Shown here: piece after piece, positions 24,058-32,181 of the stretch
Position numbering within the stretch: the first letter of the stretch is position 1
Layout: each line of letters begins with the position of its first letter
Source: an uncultured Desulfovibrio sp.
Lineage (GTDB): Bacteria; Desulfobacterota; Desulfovibrionia; Desulfovibrionales; Desulfovibrionaceae
Assembly: GCA_944324555.1 (NCBI GenBank)
Contig: CALUWU010000095.1
Span: 1 to 35,070, forward strand
Direction of reading: 5' to 3'
DNA length: 35,070 bases
Program-made: the position numbers and the translations under genes
The notes under the pieces: generated by a model
What the model saw: only the letters and a program-made list of their open reading frames with translations
The model's database searches: none
What the model was told of the DNA's origin: nothing

Positions 24058-26568
24058 TCATTTCTTGCCGCCGGCCGCCGCCCTCTTTGTTCTTGCCGTG
24101 GGGACGGCGGTCGTCGGATCTTCCGGCCACGGATGTTTCGGATACCGGCCGCGCATTTCCGCGCGTACCTGCGGATAGGCCGACACCCAGAAATTGCCGA
24201 GGTCTCTGGTGATTTGCAGGGGCCGTCCCGCGGGCGAGAGCAGGCGCAGGGTCAGGGGGCAGCGGCCGTCCGCAAGGCTGGGCGTCGCGCGGCAGCCAAA
24301 GCATTCCTGCAACTTGACCGCGACGTAGGGGCCGCCTTCCTCGCCGTAGACAATGGGATGGCGTCTGCCGGACGGCGCCGTCCATTCGCCCGGGAGAAGG
24401 GCGTCCAGACGCCGGGGCAGGGGCGGCGGCGCAAGGGCGCGCAGGGCGCGCCCCAGTTCGGCGGCGGGAAAGCGCCCGAGATCGGTCGTTCCCTCAAGGA
24501 CGGGCGCGAGCCAGCCCTCAAGGTCGGCGAGCAGGGCCGCGTCGGAAACGTCCGGCCAGACGTCGCCGTCAAGCCGGCGCGCCAGCAGCACGCGCTCCCG
24601 CCACTGGCGCAGATCGTCCGTCCACGGGAGCGCATCGAGGCCGCGACGGCGCAGATAGTCGCAGAGGGCGAGGGCCGCCTCGGTTCCGTCGGGGCGGGGC
24701 AGGGGAACGTCTTCCAGCAGGATCGCGTCCAGCATGCGCCGGCGCCGGGCGAAAAGCTGCCCGTCCTCGGAGACGCTCGTCTGATCCTGCGTGCTGATGC
24801 GCGCGGCAAAGAGCCGTTCGATTGCCTCGCGGGAGAGGGGCGCGGCGCGGCGGATGCGCGCCCGGCTGCGAGCGGCGCTGCCGCCCATGTCGGCAATGGC
24901 CAGAAAGGGTTCGCGCGCCAGCGCGTCGTCAAGGGGCAGGGCGGCGGCCTGCCCGCAGCGCAGCAGATAGACGGCCTCCTGATTTTGTTCGCCGCCGCGC
25001 CGGGCCACGCGCTCGGGCCAGGCGGCGGCCGTCAGCCAGCCGACGGCGTCGGACGGCGCGACCTCGTCCCCGCCGGGAGCCGGGGGAGGGCAGAGGCGAT
25101 CCAGACGGGCCGCCAGCGCCGCCACGCGCGAGGAGGGGGAGCGCCGTTCCTGATCCAGCGCGCGCCGCAGATCGCTCTGGGCGCCGCCCCTGTCCTCTTC
25201 CAGCAGGGCGGCCAGCAGACAGGCCTCGCGGCGCAGCGGGGCGGGGGCCGTCAGCAGCATCCGGGCCGTTCTCGGGGCCAGGGGAAGGGCCGCCATGCGC
25301 CGCCCCATCGGGGTGAGCCTGTCGCTTCCGTCGTCCGATTCAAGGGCCTCCAGCGAGACAAGACAGCGACGCGCCGCTTGCAATCGGGAGGACGGCGGCG
25401 TATTCAGCCAGTGGAGTTCTTCTGGAGGCGTCCCCCATTGCGCGGTTTGCAGCACAAGAGGGGCCAGGTCGCTTTCCAGAATTTCCGGGCGGATGGCGGG
25501 GCGCAGTCCCGCCGTTTCCTCCTTGCGCCAGAGGCGCAGGCACAGGCCGGGTTCGGTGCGTCCGGCGCGTCCGGCCCGCTGATCGGCCGCCGCCAGCGAA
25601 ACCCGTTCCGTGACAAGACGGGCCGCGTCCGCGGCGGAGTCCCAGCGGGGCCGGCGGCACAGCCCCGTATCGACGACGATGCGGACGCCCTCGATGGTCA
25701 GGGAGGTTTCCGCGATGGAGGTCGCCAGCACGATCTTGCGTCTGCCGGAGGGCGACGGGGCTATGGCCTCGTCCTGGCGCGCGGCGGAGAGCTGGCCGTA
25801 AAGAGGGTAGACGTCGACCTCCGGCGGAACGCCTGCTTCCAGTTCCTCGGCGACGCGGGCGATTTCCGCCGCGCCGGGAAGGAAAACCAGAATGCCGCCG
25901 TCTTCGGCGCGCAGGGCGCGGAGGACGACGGCGGCCGTATGGCGCGCCAGACCGGCCGGCCCGACGGCCTCGGGCGGCGGAGGCAGGTAGATCGTCTCCA
26001 CGGGATGACTCCGGCCCTCGCAGCGCAGCACGGGGCAGTCGCCGAGCAGCGCGGCGACGCCGTCCGCGTCGAGCGTGGCGGACATGACCGCGAGGCGCAG
26101 ATCGGGGCGGAAGAGCGCGCGGCTTTCGAGGCTCAGGGCAAGGCCGAGATCGGCCTGGAGGGAGCGCTCGTGAAATTCGTCGAAAAGGATGCAGGCCACG
26201 TCGGGCAGGGCGGGGTCCTGCTGCAGCAGGCGCGCAAGAACGCCCTCGGTGACGATTTCCAGTCTGGTGGCGGCGCTGACGACGCGTTCCTGACGCATGC
26301 TGTAGCCCACCGTTTCGCCGACGTTTTCTCCCAGAAGACGCGCGGCGTAGCGGGCAAGGGCCCTTGCGGCCACGCGACGGGGTTCCAGAAGAAGAATCTT
26401 TCTGCCGTCGCGCCAGTCGGCGTCGAGCAGCCAGAGCGGCGTCCGGCTGCTCTTTCCCGCGCCCGGCGGGGCGCAGACGACGGCGTTGTCGCCGCGGGCA
26501 AGAGTCTGTAGCAGAGGGTCGCGCAGGGCGTCGACGGGCGTTGCCGGAAGAGAGCGTTGCACGGGCAT
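24058..26568 (-). CDS. hrpB: ATP-dependent RNA helicase HrpB (DEAH/RHA-type)
   Basis: An 836-residue helicase. Motifs in order are Walker A GAGKS at 36-40 (CAPPGAGKSSRTPLW), motif II as DEFHE (ILFDEFHERSLQADLGLAL), motif III MSATLD, ATSIAETSLTIEGV and motif VI QRAGRAGRTEPG. They are followed by the HA2-like region (LTPMGRRMAALPLAPRTARML) and the HrpB-specific C-terminal part including LLPGEWTAPSGRRHPIVY and KLQECFG. The cellular role of HrpB is not well defined, though RNA processing is assumed. The start at 26568 has GGAG nine bases upstream on the minus strand; the open frame extends to 26697 but without family similarity. It is divergent from the sigma-54 activator gene. Confidence 0.95.
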   Translation of the reverse strand: MPVQRSLPATPVDALRDPLLQTLARGDNAVVCAPPGAGKSSRTPLWLLDADWRDGRKILLLEPRRVAARALARYAARLLGENVGETVGYSMRQERVVSAATRLEIVTEGVLARLLQQDPALPDVACILFDEFHERSLQADLGLALSLESRALFRPDLRLAVMSATLDADGVAALLGDCPVLRCEGRSHPVETIYLPPPPEAVGPAGLARHTAAVVLRALRAEDGGILVFLPGAAEIARVAEELEAGVPPEVDVYPLYGQLSAARQDEAIAPSPSGRRKIVLATSIAETSLTIEGVRIVVDTGLCRRPRWDSAADAARLVTERVSLAAADQRAGRAGRTEPGLCLRLWRKEETAGLRPAIRPEILESDLAPLVLQTAQWGTPPEELHWLNTPPSSRLQAARRCLVSLEALESDDGSDRLTPMGRRMAALPLAPRTARMLLTAPAPLRREACLLAALLEEDRGGAQSDLRRALDQERRSPSSRVAALAARLDRLCPPPAPGGDEVAPSDAVGWLTAAAWPERVARRGGEQNQEAVYLLRCGQAAALPLDDALAREPFLAIADMGGSAARSRARIRRAAPLSREAIERLFAARISTQDQTSVSEDGQLFARRRRMLDAILLEDVPLPRPDGTEAALALCDYLRRRGLDALPWTDDLRQWRERVLLARRLDGDVWPDVSDAALLADLEGWLAPVLEGTTDLGRFPAAELGRALRALAPPPLPRRLDALLPGEWTAPSGRRHPIVYGEEGGPYVAVKLQECFGCRATPSLADGRCPLTLRLLSPAGRPLQITRDLGNFWVSAYPQVRAEMRGRYPKHPWPEDPTTAVPTARTKRAAAGGKK

Positions 26569-26614
26569 GAAAAGGAACTCCAGTTGGCTTTTAGCGGGCG
26601 TCGCCCCGTCTCGG

Positions 26615-26665
26615 GCGCCGCATTCAGGGGAAATCCCTGCTTTTTTTGCTGGAAATCTGCGGCGC
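26615..26665 (+). promoter_or_regulatory. Nested stem-loop with internal T7 run ahead of the sigma-54 activator gene
   Basis: GCGCCGCA (26615-26622) pairs with TGCGGCGC (26658-26665). Inside, CAGGG/CCCTG (26625-26629 and 26635-26639) is followed by C and seven Ts (26641-26647). The two structures could be alternatives: the inner one resembles a short intrinsic terminator on the plus strand, and the outer one would compete with nothing obvious. It may end antisense transcripts of hrpB or act as a leader attenuator of the activator gene. Confidence 0.35.
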
Positions 26666-26668
26666 TCC

Positions 26669-26697
26669 AGTGTATTCAGAATTTTGACGCATCGCAA
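26669..26697 (-). promoter_or_regulatory. Possible promoter of hrpB
   Basis: On the minus strand TTGCGA (26697-26692) and TACACT (26674-26669) are 17 bases apart, each a 4/6 match to the sigma-70 consensus. The leader would be about 95 bases and would include the stem-loop at 26615-26665. This is suggestive only. Confidence 0.3.
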
Positions 26698-26717
26698 CGT
26701 TAACAGGGTGTTGCATC

Positions 26718-27863
26718 ATGAAGCTCAATACGAGCGGCATTATCGGGCAGAGCACCACGCTGGCCGATGTCTTTAAAATGCTGGCAAAAGTGGCGCCTAC
26801 GGACAGCACGGTGCTGGTTACGGGCGAATCCGGCACCGGCAAGGAGCTGCTGGTACGGGCCCTGCATGACAACAGCCGCCGCGCCGATAAGCCGTTTGTG
26901 CCCATCAACTGCGGCGCCATTCCCAAGGAACTGCTGGAGAGCGAACTTTTCGGGCATGAAAAGGGCGCGTTTACCAACGCGCTCCGTTCGCGGGCGGGAC
27001 GTTTTGAGCTGGCCGACGGAGGGACCATTTTTCTGGATGAAATCGGAGAAATGGATCTAAGTTTGCAAGTCAAAATTTTGCGAGTCCTGCAGGAACGGGA
27101 AATTGAGCGCGTGGGCGGCGGCGCCAGCAAGGAAGTCGACGTCCGCATCGTGGCGGCCACCAACCGCGATCTGGAGGCGGAGGTCGCCGCGGGGCGTTTC
27201 CGCGAGGATCTTTTCTATCGCCTGAACGTCATTCCGCTGCATCTGCCCCCCCTGCGCGAGCGGGGCGGCGACGTGCTGCTGCTGTCGCGCTTCTTCCTGG
27301 ACCGCTTCTGCCTCAAGAAGGAGCGCCCGCCGCTGACGCTTGATCCGCAGGTGCGGAGCGTGTTCATGGCCTACCCGTGGCCGGGCAATGTGCGCGAGCT
27401 GGAAAACCTCATGGAGCGCCTCAGCATCCTGGTTGACGGCGACGTCGTTCATATCGACGATCTGCCGGCCAAGATTCTGACGCAGGTGGGGGATATCAGC
27501 CTGCTGCCGGAGTCGCCCATGCCGGAACCGGAAGTCCTGCCGGAAGCCTGCGAGGTCGCGGCGCCGCCGGCTTCCGGGGAGGACGGGTCTTCGGCGGGCC
27601 GGCGCGAACCGCCGTCGCCGACGCCGTCCGCGACGGCGGGCGACATGCCCGTCGCGGCGGCTGGACAGGGGGGCTTCCTCTGGCCTACTCTGCAGACGAT
27701 GAATGAAAATGGCGGAAATTTGAAAGATTTTCTGGATGCCGTCGAGTTGCGCCTGATCAACGAAGCCTTGCAGCGCGCGGACGGCGTCAAAAATCAGGCG
27801 GCGGAACTACTGGGTATCAAACGCACTACCCTGATTGAAAAGTTGAAGAAAAAAGGCGTGTAA
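26718..27863 (+). CDS. Sigma-54-dependent transcriptional activator without receiver domain (PspF-like), GAFTNA variant
   Basis: A 381-residue bacterial enhancer-binding protein that begins directly with the AAA+ domain. Walker A is GESGTGKE (36-43), the sigma-54 contact loop reads GAFTNA (83-88) instead of GAFTGA, and Walker B is [10 protein letters not shown] (102-111). The arginine-finger region [14 protein letters not shown] and the sensor region [16 protein letters not shown] follow. After a Pro/Ala/Ser-rich linker (about 255-320) comes a Fis-type helix-turn-helix, [22 protein letters not shown]. No receiver, PAS or GAF domain is present, so activity must be controlled by a partner protein or abundance. 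AGGG is weakly placed before ATG 26718. It lies directly upstream of the exported TPR protein gene, a possible co-transcribed partner; the target genes are unknown. Confidence 0.9.
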   Translation: MKLNTSGIIGQSTTLADVFKMLAKVAPTDSTVLVTGESGTGKELLVRALHDNSRRADKPFVPINCGAIPKELLESELFGHEKGAFTNALRSRAGRFELADGGTIFLDEIGEMDLSLQVKILRVLQEREIERVGGGASKEVDVRIVAATNRDLEAEVAAGRFREDLFYRLNVIPLHLPPLRERGGDVLLLSRFFLDRFCLKKERPPLTLDPQVRSVFMAYPWPGNVRELENLMERLSILVDGDVVHIDDLPAKILTQVGDISLLPESPMPEPEVLPEACEVAAPPASGEDGSSAGRREPPSPTPSATAGDMPVAAAGQGGFLWPTLQTMNENGGNLKDFLDAVELRLINEALQRADGVKNQAAELLGIKRTTLIEKLKKKGV

Positions 27864-27978
27864 CACGCCCTTGCCGTAGAGGTATGCCTTCATGAACAGC
27901 AGACAATGCCGACAAGAGCGCCGCGACGTTCAGGCGCGGTTCGCACCGGACGCCCTGACCTGTGGGCGCGAGGGCGTC

Positions 27979-30597
27979 ATGGAACGTCTTGCGCGAAGAG
28001 CCGCGGGCGCCGTATTTCTGAGCATGACCTGCGTTGGTCTTTTGTGCTCGACGCCCGTCATGGGCGCGGAGGCGGACGGCGGCTTCGGCGCTCGCGTCGT
28101 CGACGGACAAAGTCTGTATTCCCCCGTCAATACGGGCGGCCCCACGGACTGGCCCGTCAAGGGCGGTCTGTCCACTCAGGACGCGCTGCCCGCGGGGCAG
28201 TCGTCCGCGCCGCTGATGTCGGCTCCACCCATGCCGGGGGCCGCGTCCGCGCCCGCGCCGCTGATGTCGGCGCCGCCCATGCCGGGCGCCGCTTCCGCGC
28301 CAGCGCCGTTGATGTCAGCCCCGCCCATGCCGGGCGCGACGTCCGCGCCCGCGCCGCTGATGTCGGCGCCGCCGATGCCGGAAACGCCGCCTCCGGCCGC
28401 CGCGCCGCAGGTTCCCGCCGCGCCTCCCGTGTCCGCGCCGCCCGCGCCGGCCGCGCCCGCGCCCGGGAACGCCGCCGCCCCCGATTTTCTGAACGCGCTG
28501 CCTTCCGACGAGGCGGCGAACGCCCCCGGTCCCGGGGTCGTCTATGTTGACGAGCAGGGCAATCCCGTTCCCAAGCCGCCGGAGCCGGACAAGATGATGG
28601 CCGAAGCGCAGGAACTGATGGACAGCGGGCAGTTTGCGAACGCCCTGCCCATCCTGCGGGAACTGAAGGAAGTGCCTTCCATCTCCAAGCAGATGCGCCT
28701 TGAAACGCTGTACATGATCAGCGATTGCGTATGGGCCATTTACAAGGACAAGCCGCTGGAAGGCTACGAAGAGGTCATGGCGACCACGACGGAAGCCCTG
28801 AACGCCGATCTGCGCTTCGAGCGCGCGCCTTCGGCCATGCTGCGCCTGGGGCGCATCAATCTGGCCGTCAACGACGTCAACGGCGCCGGGGCGCATATCA
28901 TGGCCCTGTACCGTCGTTATCCCGCCTTTCCCGAAGTGCCCGCGGGCCTGACGGAACTCGGCCGGGCGCAGCTGAAGCACGAAATGAACGACGAGGCCGT
29001 GCATTCGTTCAGTCTCGTTCTGGACAAGTACCCCGAAAGCTCGTCGCTGGAACGGGCCTCCATGGGGCTTGCCCAGGCCCTGTACAATCTGAAGCGGCAC
29101 AACGATACCCAGATCATTCTTGACTTCGTCAACAAGCGCTGGCCGCGCTGCTATCTGGACGACGTCAATTTCCTGCTGATGCAGGCGGCGAACGCCCGCG
29201 CGCTGGGGCGGGACGAAACCGCGCGCGAACTGCTGTGGCTGTATCTGAATCTGGATCCCAAGCGCGAAGGCAACGACGCCCTCCTGCTCTCCATGGCGGA
29301 TCTGTACGCCACGCACAAGGACTGGCCCGCGGCGACGGTGCTGTATCAGCAGCTGGTGCGGCACTGGCCCGACGGCGACCCGACCATCACCGCGCGGATG
29401 CGCCTTGGCGAAAAGGGCATGTACGACGCGCCGATCAACTACGACGTCATGACGCGGGTTTTCGGGCAGCCGAGCGACCCCGGCATCGAACAGCTGTATC
29501 TCAAGCTGTCCGAGGCGTCGAAGATTCAGCCCTCGGCCGTGATCTCGCGCCTGAAGTACGCCATGTGGCTGCTGTGGGACAAGCACTATACCGAGGCCAT
29601 GGGCAAGGCCGCCGATTTCGTGGACATGTATCCTGACCACGAGGACGTGCCTCAGGCCCGCGACGTGATCTGGGCCGCCTTCCAGAAGGAACTGGCGAAT
29701 TCGCTGGCCGAGCAGAACTACGGCCGCATCCTGCTCCTGTGGAACGGCTTCCCGCTGGTGCGCCAGCGTTACGGACCCATCGACTCCACCATGCGCTACG
29801 CGCTGGCGCAGGGCTACAAGGAACGCGGCGACGACGCCAAGTATCTGACCCTGATAAGCGAGTTTCTCAAGTCGCCCAAGGACCCCCGTTACGGGGAAAT
29901 GGCCTTTGCGGAATACTTCAACCGTTACATCAAGGCCGGCGCCTGGGAAAGGATTCTGGAACTGGCCCAGCTCGTGCATTCCTGGGACATGAGCCCCGGC
30001 CTGCGGCTGCAGCTGGACTACGCCATGGCCCTGTCGGCCCAGAACCTCAATCGCGACGAGGCGGCGCTCGCCATGTGGCGTCAGATTGCCCGGCGGCCGG
30101 AGTTCCCGCTCTACCAGCGGGCCTACGCCACCTACTATCTGGCGCGGGACGCGGCGAACCCCAATCATCCCGACGTGCACGCGGCCTACGCCTATTACAA
30201 GCAGGTGCTGGATCTCTTTTCCCAGCTGGAAAACGAGCGTTCCGACAAGTCCGATCCGCTGCGCATCAAGGAGGCCATCGCCGCCCTCATGGACATTTGC
30301 GAAGTGGCCAACCGCCTGCCGGAAGCGCTGGAATGGGTGGATCGCTACCGTTCCTATGTGCCGGACGCCTCGTCGCCGGATTATCCCGGCCTGCGTTACC
30401 GCGAAGCGCGCCTGTACCGCAAGCTCGGCGATACGGCCCGCGCCCGCGCCCTGCTGGAGGATCTTGTAGCCAAGTTCCCGGATTCGCCGTTCGGTCAGTC
30501 CGCGGCGACGGAACTGCGCTCCTTTGAGGTGTCGCGCGACCTGCAAAACTATCTTGGAGGACAGAGCGAAACCGGTTCCCAGACGCCGGGGCGCTAA
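27979..30597 (+). CDS. Exported TPR-repeat protein with Pro/Ala-rich repeat region
   Basis: An 872-residue protein. From ATG 27979 (GAGGG five bases upstream) it begins with a signal peptide, MERLARRAAGAVFLSMTCVG followed by LLCSTPVMGA, with likely cleavage after VMGA. A low-complexity Ala/Pro/Met region spans about residues 75-165, containing a tandem repeat of SAPPMPGAASAPAPLM. The remaining ~690 residues are all-helical TPR-like repeats (for example ALPILRELKEV, AVHSFSLVLDKYP, ARALLEDLVAKFPDSPFGQ). It probably acts as a periplasmic or outer-membrane-associated scaffold, but I do not recognise a specific function. An in-frame ATG at 27892 with SD GAGG would add 29 residues before the signal peptide; I prefer 27979 because of the signal sequence. 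It lies downstream of the sigma-54 activator. Confidence 0.75.
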   Translation: MERLARRAAGAVFLSMTCVGLLCSTPVMGAEADGGFGARVVDGQSLYSPVNTGGPTDWPVKGGLSTQDALPAGQSSAPLMSAPPMPGAASAPAPLMSAPPMPGAASAPAPLMSAPPMPGATSAPAPLMSAPPMPETPPPAAAPQVPAAPPVSAPPAPAAPAPGNAAAPDFLNALPSDEAANAPGPGVVYVDEQGNPVPKPPEPDKMMAEAQELMDSGQFANALPILRELKEVPSISKQMRLETLYMISDCVWAIYKDKPLEGYEEVMATTTEALNADLRFERAPSAMLRLGRINLAVNDVNGAGAHIMALYRRYPAFPEVPAGLTELGRAQLKHEMNDEAVHSFSLVLDKYPESSSLERASMGLAQALYNLKRHNDTQIILDFVNKRWPRCYLDDVNFLLMQAANARALGRDETARELLWLYLNLDPKREGNDALLLSMADLYATHKDWPAATVLYQQLVRHWPDGDPTITARMRLGEKGMYDAPINYDVMTRVFGQPSDPGIEQLYLKLSEASKIQPSAVISRLKYAMWLLWDKHYTEAMGKAADFVDMYPDHEDVPQARDVIWAAFQKELANSLAEQNYGRILLLWNGFPLVRQRYGPIDSTMRYALAQGYKERGDDAKYLTLISEFLKSPKDPRYGEMAFAEYFNRYIKAGAWERILELAQLVHSWDMSPGLRLQLDYAMALSAQNLNRDEAALAMWRQIARRPEFPLYQRAYATYYLARDAANPNHPDVHAAYAYYKQVLDLFSQLENERSDKSDPLRIKEAIAALMDICEVANRLPEALEWVDRYRSYVPDASSPDYPGLRYREARLYRKLGDTARARALLEDLVAKFPDSPFGQSAATELRSFEVSRDLQNYLGGQSETGSQTPGR
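28213..28380 (+). repeat. 48-base tandem repeat (3.5 copies) inside the TPR protein gene
   Basis: Units start at 28213, 28261 and 28309, with a half copy at 28357-28380. Each unit encodes LMSAPPMPGAASAPAP, with one A-to-T change in copy 3. The nucleotide copies differ at several third positions (for example TCG/TCA, GCT/GCG, CCA/CCG), so the array is not a fresh duplication. Length in multiples of three keeps the frame open when the copy number changes. Confidence 0.9.
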
Positions 30598-30646
30598 TCG
30601 TCTCTTTCTCGCCTGCGACGGGCGCCGATGTCGTCCGTTTCATCCG

Positions 30647-30682
30647 AGCCCCGGCATCCTTCAGGGATTGTCGGGGCTTTTT
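30647..30682 (+). terminator. Intrinsic terminator after the TPR protein gene
   Basis: AGCCCCG (30647-30653) pairs with CGGGGCT (30672-30678), and the stem continues inward with one bulge to TCC/GGG. Five Ts (30678-30682) follow. It separates the TPR gene from the lipoprotein gene, whose SD begins about 12 bases later. Confidence 0.75.
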
Positions 30683-30708
30683 GCAACATGTTCCAAAGGA
30701 GGTCTTCC

Positions 30709-31473
30709 ATGATGTGGCATACAAGAATTGCGGCGGCGCTTCTTTGCTGCGCGTTCCTCGCGGGGTGCGCCGCTTCCGGCGGAGGACAGCAGCGCGGTCT
30801 GCAGAACGGGGCCTACGCGTCCAGCGCCCGGCCGTCCATATCTCTGGGGGCGAAATCCCTGCCGCTGCTTCTTGGCGGCGAAGGCCGCGCCCGTCTGATG
30901 CGCTGCGGCGTCATCGGCGGCCTGCCCATCCGCGACTGGTATGCGATTTACGGCGTCCCGGGCAAGGGGCCGCTGGCTATCGTGGCCCACGGCGAGCTGC
31001 CCGTGCAATGGCGCTGGGACGGCGACATGCGCCGCCCCTTCAGCATCAATGTTGGAACGGAAGTCTTTGCCGGGGAATCCTTTCAGGCCTTTACCTATGC
31101 GGCGGAAACAGAACGGGATCCCTTTGCGCGCCTGACCAATCCCCAGACCCTGGAACAGAAGGATGCAGTTCCGCAACGGTGGATTGTCCGCGCATTTGCA
31201 ACGCGCTGCAACTTTGATCTCGGAAAGATAATCATGGAATATCGGGAACCTTTGCCGGACGATATCGTCTCGCTTACCGCCTTGCCGTATGGAAGGGCGG
31301 ACTATGTGAGTCGTTTCGAGCAGAGGGCGCGCGAGGCCTTCAGCGTACAGACGCCGCTGGCTAATACCGGCAACATAGAAAAGCGCTATGTTGGAGACGA
31401 CGTCTTGTGGCAATATATGAACGAAGTCTTTTGGGGTACTGCGTCGTACAATGACGCTTTCCGCGACGACTAA
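30709..31473 (+). CDS. Lipoprotein of unknown function (possible DUF4851-like)
   Basis: A 254-residue protein with a lipoprotein signal peptide: MMWHTRIAAALLCCAFLAGC, with lipobox LAGC and Cys20 as the lipidation site, followed by a Ser/Gly-rich spacer. The mature part is mixed alpha/beta, with segments such as MRCGVIGGLPIRDWYAIYG, AHGELPVQWRWDGDMRRPFS and LPDDIVSLTALPYGRADYV. I do not recognise a catalytic motif. By memory it resembles small lipoproteins annotated as DUF4851 in Desulfovibrio-like genomes, which I cannot verify. AAGGAGG precedes two consecutive ATGs at 30709 and 30712; either may start. Base composition falls toward AT at the 3' end (after about 31180). An intrinsic terminator lies directly upstream, so it needs its own promoter or readthrough. 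Confidence 0.7.
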   Translation: MMWHTRIAAALLCCAFLAGCAASGGGQQRGLQNGAYASSARPSISLGAKSLPLLLGGEGRARLMRCGVIGGLPIRDWYAIYGVPGKGPLAIVAHGELPVQWRWDGDMRRPFSINVGTEVFAGESFQAFTYAAETERDPFARLTNPQTLEQKDAVPQRWIVRAFATRCNFDLGKIIMEYREPLPDDIVSLTALPYGRADYVSRFEQRAREAFSVQTPLANTGNIEKRYVGDDVLWQYMNEVFWGTASYNDAFRDD

Positions 31474-31496
31474 GAGAGTCTTCGCGGCGATCATTG

Positions 31497-31525
31497 TTGA
31501 CGGTGAAGAACGTTTTCGTTATATT
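31497..31525 (+). promoter_or_regulatory. Strong predicted sigma-70 promoter of the MucR-like gene
   Basis: TTGACG (31497-31502) and TATATT (31520-31525) are 17 bases apart; each box matches consensus at five of six positions. It sits in a 136-base gap that is more AT-rich than its surroundings. The predicted start near 31532 leaves a ~78-base leader. With no terminator seen before it, readthrough from the lipoprotein gene could also contribute. Confidence 0.7.
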
Positions 31526-31609
31526 CAAACTATCTATACGTACTTGCAGCGTCCTGAGGATAGAATTTGAGGAGGGACGGGACGCAACAAACCAACAGGA
31601 AGGTCCGCC

Positions 31610-32008
31610 ATGGACGATTATTTGAAGGAAGCTCTGGAAATTGCCCGCGCGCAGGCCGGCGTGCGTGTGATGACCGAAGACGAGATCGCGACGTTCATTC
31701 AGAAACTGGCGCAAAGCATCCGCTCCGTGGCTGAAGGGGAAATATCGTTCGACGGCGACAGTTCCGAGATGGTCGAGGAGGCCCGCAAGTCCATCAAGGA
31801 AAAATCCGTGACGTGCCTGGAGTGCGGCAAGACGTTCAAGATTCTTACCAAGCGGCATCTGGCGAGCCACGGCCTTGACATGGCGTCCTACAAGGAAAAA
31901 TGGGGTCTCAAGAAGGACGTTCCGCTGGTGTGCAAGTCGTTGCAGCGCGAACGCCGTCGCAAGATGAAAGATATGCGCCTGTGGGAAAAGCGCCGCAAGG
32001 CCAAATAG
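31610..32008 (+). CDS. MucR/Ros family zinc-finger transcriptional regulator
   Basis: A 132-residue protein with the prokaryotic Ros/MucR architecture: an acidic helical N-terminal part (probably oligomerisation, 1-60), a single zinc finger with C69 and C72 in VTCLECGKTF and H83 and H87 in KRHLASHGLD, then YKEKWGLKKDVPLV and a basic tail (ERRRKMKDMRLWEKRRKAK). The Cys-to-His gap is ten residues, one more than the classical Ros spacing. Family members bind AT-rich promoters and often act as H-NS-like silencers. GGAAGG lies before ATG 31610. It is flanked by its own promoter and an intrinsic terminator, so it is a monocistronic regulator; its targets are unknown. Confidence 0.9.
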   Translation: MDDYLKEALEIARAQAGVRVMTEDEIATFIQKLAQSIRSVAEGEISFDGDSSEMVEEARKSIKEKSVTCLECGKTFKILTKRHLASHGLDMASYKEKWGLKKDVPLVCKSLQRERRRKMKDMRLWEKRRKAK

Positions 32009-32034
32009 ACGTCCATTCCCGAAACGTGTATGAA

Positions 32035-32071
32035 CAAGGGCAGCCGCTTCGCGGCTGCCCTTGCCGTTTTT
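32035..32071 (+). terminator. Intrinsic terminator after the MucR-like gene
   Basis: A 13-bp perfect stem, CAAGGGCAGCCGC (32035-32047) with 32051-32063, closes over the three-base loop TTC and is followed by CCG and five Ts (32067-32071). It insulates the regulator from bioB. Confidence 0.85.
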
Positions 32072-32181
32072 CACGGCCGGGGCGCGTCGCCCGGCGGCCC
32101 GTTCGCGTTCCCGCCGCGCGGGAGCCTGAAAGCCTTCTTTCCCGTTTCCGGGAAAGCACACCCGTTTCAAAGGAGATTTTC

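Noticed and set aside
24133..26511. A 792-codon plus-strand frame opposite hrpB
   Set aside because: hrpB on the other strand has all helicase motifs; this frame has shadow-type composition and no suitable SD.
31900..32181. A long N-terminal extension of BioB from an upstream in-frame start at 31900
   Set aside because: The extension runs through the MucR-like gene's end and its terminator. A strong SD and conserved N-terminus place the start at 32182.
32072..32181. A biotin operator or riboswitch before bioB
   Set aside because: Only an 8-bp hairpin without a T-run is visible. Nothing resembles the BirA operator consensus, and no biotin riboswitch class is known to me.
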